Below are positions 21,071 through 30,729 of a stretch of DNA of 30,729 nt, piece after piece. Positions within the stretch are counted from its first letter, which is position 1. Each line of letters begins with the position of its first letter. The position numbers and the translations under genes are program-made. Source of the DNA: Elysia marginata (taxonomy: Eukaryota > Mollusca > Gastropoda > Plakobranchidae); contig BMAT01006934.1 of the NCBI GenBank assembly GCA_019649035.1, positions 32,755-63,483 on the forward strand, given 5' to 3'. The notes under the pieces are model-generated. The model ran no database searches. It was not told the DNA's origin and worked only from the letters and a program-made list of their open reading frames with translations.

Positions 21071-21100
21071 CTACCTCATGCTACCTCATGCTACCTCATG
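21071..21100 (+). repeat. Three tandem CTACCTCATG units
   Basis: A perfect 10-bp unit is repeated three times. Each copy contains CTACCTCA, the exact 8-mer complementary to bases 1-8 of the let-7 microRNA. No transcript here is known from the sequence. Confidence 0.9.
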
Positions 21101-21149
21101 TTATAATGCATATTTTCCCGATGATTAACAGTAACGTTAAGGATTGTGA

Positions 21150-21450
21150 GGACAAGTGGAGGACCACCAGGTGCTGCAGTCACGTGACTTAGTTCGGCGC
21201 AGGCGGGGCAGGCAAGGGACTGCGTCACGCACCAAATTTTTCCGGCTCGCGGAGCAATCCGGCTGTCGTCACCCTGTAGCCAACTCTCAGCCCCGTTACT
21301 GGCCGCGTCAGGGATACAGTGGGTTAACGCGATATATAAATGTCTGCGTTAACAGATTAGTGAAGGGTTATTATAGCCGGAGGGGCTTATGCTGTGTCAT
21401 TAACGTAACGACAAGGCTTAGGATGATGGTAATGATGGAGACTGCTTAAA
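21150..21450 (+). promoter_or_regulatory. CpG-rich block with TATA-like box inside an inverted repeat
   Basis: GC/CpG-enriched sequence with a CACGTG E-box near 21180. Downstream is TATATAAA (21333-21340), flanked exactly by GTTAACGC (21323-21330) and GCGTTAAC (21346-21353). This layout could be a core promoter, but no convincing gene follows on either strand. The open frame at 21156-21449 has no recognisable domain. Confidence 0.3.
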
Positions 21451-22883
21451 AGCTAGTCAGAGGCTGTGGAGACAAAATTATGATGTGTGATAATTCTAGG
21501 GTGATGAGCAGCGAGTGTCGTTTATTACTGGGCGCCAATGATGAGCAAGAAGATGTTGGTGATGATGTTATCTGTCGTCACCTGGGGTGCTTAGCACGTG
21601 TCACTGCAATGAGTGGCCCTGTGGCTTGGTTTCGTCTTTACGAATATAAGTTTGGGTGTACTGGATTCTTAAAGAATGCGTCAAATAGTTCTAGTTGCTT
21701 TTAGAAATAGTTGTCTCCGGACTAAACGGGTATTCTAAGAGGTGTCCAGACCCTCTGCACTCAGCGAAAACCCATGGAAAACGAAATTACCTGCAGAACT
21801 AGTTATGTTGATTAGTTTTGCTGTTTTATTGATTTTATTACTATTGTTGTTTAAATTTGTTGTTATTGCTGTTGTTGTCGTTATTGCCTTCGTTGTTGAC
21901 GGTATTGCTTTTTGCTGTTGATTTCTTAAAAATGTAGCTTGAATAAAAAAAAGAGTTATTGGTTAGGAGTGAACTGAAAAAGATACATGTATTAGATATG
22001 CAAGATGCCCAGCTGTCCCATGTTAATTGTTTGAAACGCTTCTTTGATTGAATGATAGTCAAAGAACTTTTTAAGAGCAAGGGAAAGCTGTCTATTCCAG
22101 CGATTCGAGAAAAACGAGAACAGGAAAGCAAGTCTGAGCCCAGTCTCATACTGCGAGGATTTGCCTGCATCTGAGGTCAGGGCTGGCATTCACAGGAAGG
22201 CGCAGACACACACAAAACTGACTAAGCTCATTGTAGTTTTAACTTGAGAAAAGTTTGTGTGTAAAATCCGGAAATTTCCGAAGTGCTGTCGATGTTGGAA
22301 AAAAAATCCATGATCTTCTAAACTTTTTCAGCAGCGCAAAAGAGTAACTCTTGTGAAATCGAAGTGTTTCTGTTCAGAATGAAAAAATAGTACTGTAACT
22401 GTAAGCGCTATCTATTATATTTGAGTACAATTTTTTAAACCCAAACTTTCCTAACTTGGATTAAACTTTGTCAAAAGTCAGCAATATTTTGTTTCTATAG
22501 GAAGTAAGATATAGACTTGATAATACATTTTTGGTCCAGTTACAAAATTCAATGATGTGCAACCTAAGTCTTATTTTGACCTTACGGATGACGTAGGATT
22601 ATATAAATTTTATTTTTATTTTTGTTTGTTGATGAAGTAAGTATATCTTGGCTTGTAAATGTCTCCTCTCTAGTCTTGTTTATGAAGACGTCTCCTGCCT
22701 TAACACCTATTAACGTCTATTACATTACGTACATGTAGTTCATGATACTTTTTATTTTCATAGGTTGAAGTGACATCAATTGACAATGTTATAACCGTCA
22801 GCCTCAAAGACTATTGGTTTCGGCGCTGAATATAAAATAATTTTACCTATCACCACTACCAATAACTTTTTAGTTGCGATAGA
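21451..22883. other. Intergenic, no gene recognised
   Basis: Contains a weak TTGTTGTTATTGCTGTTG-type triplet-rich stretch at about 21843-21925. Otherwise AT-rich and unremarkable. Confidence 0.4.
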
Positions 22884-23333
22884 CAGAGGAAACCTCATAA
22901 CTCGAATCTCTTGGGAATGGAATTAGGTTTCGAAATAGAGGATTTGAACTGTAGAGAAGGAATTATGTTTATTTCACTTACACAACTTTCTGTTTTATTA
23001 CAGTACTAGCATAAGCCATATCCTCTTTCACATGAATCATTCAATGCAATCAGGGTATTTCGTTTCATCCATGACGGAGTTTCCGATGAGAGGATTATTA
23101 GGGAGCTTAGGCAAGGATTTCTAGCCCTGTCTGTGTGTCTTTATGGAATGAAAGCTTTTCTTGATGACTAGTTTCTCATAAGTCTTACATGCTTTGAAGA
23201 AGTGATGTCTGTTGTAGGCCATATGAAAATCTGCAATATTAAACTTCACCAACTTCGAATTAAAGTCAAAGAGGAAAACTTCGGCTTATGAGAATTTCGG
23301 TTTATAAGGCTTCGAGTTTAAAGGTGTCCGCTG
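22884..23333. mobile_element. 450-bp terminal-inverted-repeat element (MITE, pogo/Tigger-like)
   Basis: The left end begins CAGAGGAAACCTCATAACTC. The right end, read in reverse complement, begins CAGCGGACACCTTTAAACTC. Over the first 23 bases the two ends agree at 18. Both ends then carry further TCGAA/TTCGG-type subterminal words, typical of pogo/Tigger-like DNA transposons. The interior has no transposase frame, so it would be non-autonomous. Flanking bases do not show a clear TA duplication, which suggests age or a different family. Confidence 0.6.
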
Positions 23334-23666
23334 AACTTTTACTTCGTCTATATAATTTAAGAAAATTTTAGACTAACTACAACAGTCTTGTTGCAGCTTT
23401 TTTTTATAATCATTAAAACTTTTTATTCACAATCGGAAATGGCCTAGTCAAAGTTTTTTTTCACAGCCTCTTTGTTTTGTTTTTTTTCCTTTTTTCGCAA
23501 AATGTAATATACTACTGTGATTATCTGCCAAATTCCGGTGGATATCGGGCTGGTCGTATCAGGCAATCCTGTTAGCGATAGTGTACTTCAGTAAGTTGAT
23601 TACAAAGTTTGCCTGATGGGCTTGAGAATTTCTCGGACACAGTTAAAGCAAGCTGATGTTTAATGG

Positions 23667-23806
23667 GTCCGAATACAGTAACCTGGGCTTTTATGTATCA
23701 GGCAGCTAGGACAGTGTAAAAAGAGTTGAGTATTTTGTCCAAATATAGTAACCTAAGCTTTTATGTGTTAGGCAGCCAGGACCAATAAAAAGATTTCAGC
23801 ACTTCG
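23667..23806 (+). repeat. 70-bp tandem duplication
   Basis: Two adjacent copies start GTCCGAATACAGTAACCT (23667) and GTCCAAATATAGTAACCT (23737). They share CTTTTATGT, AGGCAGC and AGGAC at matching positions. Identity looks high in the first 45 bases and falls after that. Confidence 0.85.
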
Positions 23807-25486
23807 CAACATACTTTAATTTTTAAAAAAATTTCTTATGTTCACAAACAGTGAATTTTCTTGCTTCAAATTTTGTAGTTACTATCAATGCTTGCATCAT
23901 CAGATTTTCCTCTTATAGATTCTGGAAAAGCAAGGGTTGTGTTTGCCTAAACATTCACTATCAATAAATCAATAGCAAATGGCGATGCGACAGTAGGGTG
24001 ATAAATATGGGGCTAGATTAGACAAAAAAATTATTCTATGACAACTCAATGAAGTCTCTTCAATTTCTTAAAATATTTTACAATTTTAAGGTAAATGCCA
24101 GACTAGATACACATTTTCTGTATCCACTGTCTTGTGTTAGTGTTAATGCTAATTCAGATATTTAAGAAAATCGTTATATTTGTCTCGTTATCATACAGAT
24201 AGCTCTTTCCATCCTGAGAACCTGAGGTCGTTCAGATTTTCATGATACTTGCACGATCTATATAAATATATGATACAATCTACCGTAGGCCTAGGTCTAG
24301 GAACTAATCTTCAACAGTCTGTTTCCACGCTGTCTTTAACAAGAGTAATTTTGCGATACACACGCATGACGAATGTTGACGTTGATGACAAAAGCCACTG
24401 TAATTGACAACTTCCGCAGGTAACAATCGTATAGGGGCGTAGGTTATCTTGTTTCATTTTCTTTTTAAAAATAATTAAGAGCATTTTCCCATGTTCATCC
24501 AATCTCTTGTTTCCTTGCGATTTTAAGTTTTTAGAAAATGTATCAATTACTGGTTTAGAAATCAAATACCTTCCTCCAAAAGCTTAGATATTCATAAAAC
24601 ATCCCAGCAATATAAAGTTGTACGTTAAATTTAAGACTTGCCAAACGGATGGCGGACTTGTGGTAAAAACAAACTAACAAACAAACCATCAAACAAGCAT
24701 TTTGAGTGATAAAGCATTTAAGAGACAGTTTTGTTGTCTTTTTAAAGGTTTCTCTCCTGATTGTGTGTATTTTGTCGATTCAGTTGGTAAATGTACTTAA
24801 TTTACGCGTATCTATTGGGATAAAACAAGAGTAGCCTCTGTGAGAGACAACATGCAAAAATACCACTGTGTTGATTGCAAACTAGAACGTAGAAGTAGAC
24901 ATAAGGGTAATGTTAACATAGGTTTCTTACTTTGATAACAAAGTCCGTATCTAGAACTAAAAAAAGAATTCATCTAAATAAAAAGTGTATCCTCATATGA
25001 ATATAAATTGTACATTTTAGAAATTTGTATTCGAAAGGCAGGAGGTAATCCCATTTTATTTTCACATTCTATTGTCTTTAAAAGTTTTTCCAGAACGTCC
25101 GCAAATCAATAATCGGCATGAGCTGGCTATTCATGATGAAATCTCACTGAGAGTGACATCAGTAAAGTTCCGCTACTCTTGTCAAAATCTTAATCCTATT
25201 AGGTTTGTATCACACGGCACCGTGTTTGGGCTTCTTTGTTTATTTTTGTCAGGAGCTTATCAGTTTGAGATCAAAGAATGAATCCACAGTTTTGTTTCGT
25301 TGCTAAAAAACCTAGTACGTATACTAACGTGTATGCTTTTTGAATTTTATCGTTTCAGAAAAGAAGATTACAGACATCTAAAGACAAACAAAGCTTGCCA
25401 CGACAGTGTCATAGACTTGAATTATAGCAGTGGTCGTGGTTTGAATACAAAGAGAATGAAGTCTCGGGCAAAATGACATGTAGAAA
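23807..25486. other. Intergenic, no gene recognised
   Basis: AT-rich. A stretch at 24610-24700 ends in ACAAACTAACAAACAAACC and resembles a SINE tail, but no tRNA-like head precedes it. Open frames at 24311-24565 (-) and 25072-25281 (+) show nothing recognisable. Confidence 0.4.
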
Positions 25487-25496
25487 TTTATTTATT
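25487..25496 (-). terminator. Candidate polyadenylation signal for Pax1/9
   Basis: On the minus strand this reads AATAAATAAA, two overlapping canonical signals, about 1.56 kb past the Pax1/9 stop. Use of this site would give a long 3' UTR containing the degenerate repeat at 25615-26000. A weaker ATTAAA-type signal near 26437 is an alternative. Confidence 0.35.
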
Positions 25497-25614
25497 CAAT
25501 TATATTAAATCTCGTGATATGCATAAAGTTAGTGAAATCAACCAGAATTCAATGTAAAAAGGTAACAAGTTGCAAACATACTGAAACAATGCAAAAGCAA
25601 CTGATTAGCAAATA

Positions 25615-26000
25615 AAAAGTTGTTATCTGAGAAAATTAATGAAACTATCGAGAAAATAATAGATTGTGTCTCAGCGAATTCTAGAAAAGCTATTCAGAAA
25701 AACTAATTCACAGATGTCGTCAAGAAAATAATAAAAGCGCTATGAAAAAAGATGTAGTTTGAGAAAATCATGCAAGAGCTATGAAAACAATTGATAAATC
25801 TAGTCTTACAAAGATTACAATAGGCATAAAAAATTATTAAGTATAGTCTACGAAAAAAAGGCGGTATCGAGAAAGGTTGACTTTGTAGTCTGATAATCAA
25901 GACCAAACGTTTTATATGTGTAATCTTAGAGAACAATGGAAGAACTATGAAAAAAAAATTTAATAAGATCTAGTTTGAGAGGGAATAGAATGCGAGTTGG
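25615..26000. repeat. Very degenerate 35-50-bp tandem repeat
   Basis: Recurring blocks share the order TTTGAGAAAAT, then GCTATGAAAA, then a segment ending ATCTAGT(C) or GTAGT(C). Clear examples begin near 25627, 25757 and 25924. Units between them are eroded and vary in length. The array lies downstream of Pax1/9 and possibly within its 3' UTR. Confidence 0.55.
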
Positions 26001-27058
26001 TGTGTGTAAAGCAAACCAGAGATATACATAAAGACAGAGATACCGATGGTCAGGCAGTAAAGAACACTTAGTTTTAAGAAAAGTGTAGATTCTGTCATAA
26101 ACATCTAAGGTACAGAAGATTTTAGACTAGATGAACTTAAAGCGAACTAGAAAAGAATAATGTCGTAATGTTACAAACTAAATAAAAAATTATACTATGT
26201 TCCTGAGATCGACCTAAAAAAAACAACACAAGTGATATTGTGTCTTTGTCATAGTTAGAGTATCATAAAAACAGCTGGAGTGGAGTTGATAGGTTGAGAG
26301 ATGGTAGTGAAATCATAACTGTTCTCTACAGACACTTTTTCCAACTATGTTTATGTTATGAATCTTACCCCAAAAATCTTTGACTTATTTGAAAAATGTA
26401 CTCAGTTTGTCAACTCTAAAATAATGCGAGCTTTCTTTAATGAATGGCCTGATACTGGGGAAACATAATTCATAAGTTGGGCCCACTGCAACACTATATT
26501 TCGTAAAGCACAAAGATAAGAAAATATACTTCTACCATTTTTAACGTTTCTCACAAGACTGAAAATTAAAACTCACATGTGGTATAAAACTAAGAGAACA
26601 AAATAATGTTAACGCTAAAAGTACAAGATATGCAATTGATTTCAGTTCTGAGACAGATGCATAGGAAAGAAGCTGTCAAGTTGTGCAAACAAATTTTACC
26701 AAATAAAAAATTGAGAATACAGTATAATAGCAAATGTCAAATACAAGTCAGCAGTTTGTTTGTGAAATGATTTATCCCAACAGTGGTTATTGTTTCAAAA
26801 TCTAAGAGTTATAGTCTTGGTAAATGACAAAGTTTTCTTTATAAGACTCCTCAATTCATATTGTAATAGAAAATACCGTACTGTAATGTTTCCTCTACAA
26901 ATAATATTTGCTTTGGAAGAATAAAACCATAAAAAAAATAATCTTCAGATTGGAACCCTAGTAATATCATATTTCGAAAAACTGTTCAAAGTTTAAAGTC
27001 TTTTTTGACCCTCATGTCCAGCTTCAGTTGTCAGAACCTTGTTCTATATTTAGTAGCA
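26001..27058 (-). other. Probable Pax1/9 3' UTR or downstream flank
   Basis: AT-rich sequence with no open frame of interest, immediately 3' of the Pax1/9 stop codon. No other gene is recognised, and the end of the transcript cannot be fixed from sequence alone. Confidence 0.4.
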
Positions 27059-29182
<2,124 letters not shown>

Positions 29183-29221
<39 letters not shown>

Positions 29222-29345
29222 TCTCTGTGTCTCTCTCTTGCTTTCCTTCTCTCTCTCTTTCTCTCTGTCTCTCTCTCTTTTTCTTTTCCTCTATTTCTCT
29301 CTGTGTCTTTCTCTGCCTCTCTCTGTCTCCCCCTGTTTCTCCCCA
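29183..29345 (+). repeat. CT-rich microsatellite
   Basis: (CT)n with TCTG and TTCT interruptions. The overlapping Ser/Leu-rich open frames on both strands are not genes. Confidence 0.95.
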
Positions 29346-29473
29346 TTTCTTTCTCTTGCTCCTCTATATCTTTTACGCTGTATTTCCTAAATCTCCATCT
29401 GTCTGTCTGCTCTTCCGCTTTTTTTGTAATCATATCATTATGTTTCTTTTTCTCCTCTCCCCTTCTCCTCCTA

Positions 29474-29532
29474 ACACCATCACTACCATCACCACCACCA
29501 CTACCAGTACTACTATTGCTACAACAACAACA

Positions 29533-29572
<40 letters not shown>

Positions 29573-29652
29573 TTACTACTTCTACTACTACTACTACTAC
29601 TACTACAACTACTACCACTACTACTACTACTACTACCACTACTACTACTACC

Positions 29653-29737
<85 letters not shown>
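29474..29737 (+). repeat. Compound triplet microsatellite (CAC/CAA/CTA/CTG)
   Basis: ACC and ACA triplets lead into a long (CTA)n run with ACC interruptions, ending in ten pure CTG triplets (29708-29737). Poly-Thr, poly-Leu, poly-Ser and poly-Val frames spanning it are artefacts. Confidence 0.96.
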
Positions 29738-29939
29738 ATCTTCCTCATCATCCTTGCTTGCTTCTCATCACCAGTCTCCTTATTTTTCATGTTCAGTAAC
29801 ATTCTTGGATAAAAGTCGAGAATGGTGTAAAAAAATGCCACAATTTGTAACAGATTTCAAATGCATGTAACCGAATGCTCCGCCAGCTATTATATATTAA
29901 GAGAAGTATTGAGAGACTGCCATAAGGTTCAGTATAAAA
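29738..29939. other. Intergenic, nothing recognised
   Basis: Short AT-rich stretch between the triplet array and the 142-bp repeat. No feature is seen. Confidence 0.35.
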
Positions 29940-30320
29940 GGATCTCAGACTTTTCTCACTTTGCTGTAAGTGGTCAGTGTTGATGGACGATCATAGCTGA
30001 CAGAAGATCCCGGTTCATGCTGGTAGCTTGTTCATAGTAAGATTAGCAAGGAGTCCGAAGTGCGAGAACATTGCTAGGTGATGGTGTAGGGAGATGAGCA
30101 AAGATCTAGCTCATTTTAGTAAGTCTACACCCCGATAGATAAAAGATACGTCGTAGAAATCCACAGGGTTAGTTCTTAGTGATACCAGCCATAGGTCTGA
30201 CGTGCAAGAACAGCGCTAGGTGGTGGTGCTGTGAGCAAAATATATATATATATATAACTAACTCGCTTTATTAAAATAAAAGGTGCGGAGAAATCTACAA
30301 CGGTGTGAATGATGAACGGT
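29940..30320 (+). repeat. Degenerate ~142-bp tandem repeat
   Basis: CCGAAGTGCGAGAAC...GCTAGGTGATGGTG at 30055 recurs as CTGACGTGCAAGAAC...GCTAGGTGGTGGTG at 30197, a spacing of 142. AGATAAAAGATACG...GAAATCCACAGG (about 30138-30166) recurs as AAATAAAAGGTGCG...GAAATCTACAAC (about 30277-30302). A (TA)n run at 30240-30256 interrupts the second copy. Confidence 0.65.
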
Positions 30321-30349
30321 GGAGGAATTAATTCATATAGTTTAGTTCC

Positions 30350-30590
30350 GTCTTTTTACCGTCTCATTAGTCCCTCTCAGAGTCTTATTCGGAGCCATGC
30401 TGCTACGCACATCAACGCTTAACGTTGTTTTTGATTGGTTTAGCAGGGCACGGGAGACTCTCAAGATATTCGTAGCGGCCCCGAGTCGCCCAGCTTGGGG
30501 TCCCCCCAGAGGGTTTGGAGATAGCTGGGCCCGTCACTTGCCTGCCTCCAGTTGAGCTTCTGGTAGTGAGGGTAGAGCTTGGAATGCAGT
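30350..30590. other. GC-rich block with nested hairpin
   Basis: GC-rich against an AT-rich background. GCCCAGCT (30488-30495) and AGCTGGGC (30523-30530) are perfect inverted copies, with TGGGG (30496-30500) and CCCCA (30504-30508) inside. It could belong to a mobile element or be structured RNA. No open frame is convincing. Confidence 0.35.
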
Positions 30591-30620
30591 GTTTTTATAT
30601 TTCAATTCCTATCACTATCT

Positions 30621-30691
30621 CCCCCCCCCACACACACACACAAAATAAAACCTGTTATCTTGCATAAGAAAAAGAAGAAAGAAAGAAATAT

Positions 30692-30729
<38 letters not shown>
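30621..30729 (+). repeat. Poly-C, (CA)n and (TAG)n microsatellites, cut by the window end
   Basis: Nine Cs run into (CA)n (30629-30642), followed after a purine-rich spacer by at least twelve TAG triplets from 30692 to the last base. The TAG array continues outside the window. Confidence 0.95.

Noticed and set aside
24610-24700. Possible SINE 3' end with ACAAAC tail
   Set aside because: No tRNA-like head, body match or target-site duplication could be seen.

Overview
This window looks like nuclear DNA from an invertebrate animal. It is AT-rich and gene-poor, has intron-containing genes with GT-AG boundaries, carries tRNA-derived SINEs, and is full of micro- and minisatellites. A bilaterian Pax1/9 gene is present. 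The SINE type (tRNA head, central hairpin, CAAC-rich tail) and the scattered TCTAGATCTAGA-type words would fit a gastropod mollusc. That placement is inference, not proof. A run of 34 Ns at 15023-15056 shows this is a draft assembly.

Two protein-coding genes can be supported. At the left end, on the + strand, three exons (359-404, 1958-2149, 2782-3260) join in consistent phase-1 frame. They give a predicted 238-residue secreted protein: a signal peptide, a six-cysteine module and a C-type lectin-like domain whose usual sugar/calcium-binding motifs are degenerate. A polyadenylation signal lies at 3762-3767. Near the right end, on the - strand, a single large exon (28212 down to 27059) encodes a complete paired domain, an unusually long glycine tract, a histidine-rich region and the octapeptide of Pax1/9. 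Its short first exon was not found and may lie beyond the window. The two genes have no evident functional link.

The roughly 23 kb between them holds no exon I can recognise. It contains tandem repeats and mobile-element remnants. There is a complete SINE with an 11-bp target-site duplication (5060-5356), a decayed SINE (16791-17030), three more tRNA-like fragments (8880-8952 on -, 11805-11876, about 13402-13480), and a 450-bp terminal-inverted-repeat element resembling a pogo/Tigger-type MITE (22884-23333). There are four distinct minisatellites: 16-bp units at 405-770, 36-37-bp units at 6391-6760, 39-bp units with a three-unit higher-order pattern at 13561-14345, and a very degenerate 40-50-bp unit at 25615-26000. 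Purine-rich GA tracts cluster at 15.0-18.6 kb.

A few GC/CpG-richer patches (3930-4420, 16340-16500, 18650-19080, 21150-21450, 30350-30590) stand out from the AT-rich background and could be regulatory or parts of unrecognised transposons. The most curious small signals are three tandem let-7 seed-match octamers at 21071-21098, a TATA-like box enclosed by a perfect inverted repeat at 21323-21353, and an intron whose own 5' splice site is the first unit of a minisatellite that repeats the donor motif about fourteen times. I see no clear evidence of a wholly new biological system here.
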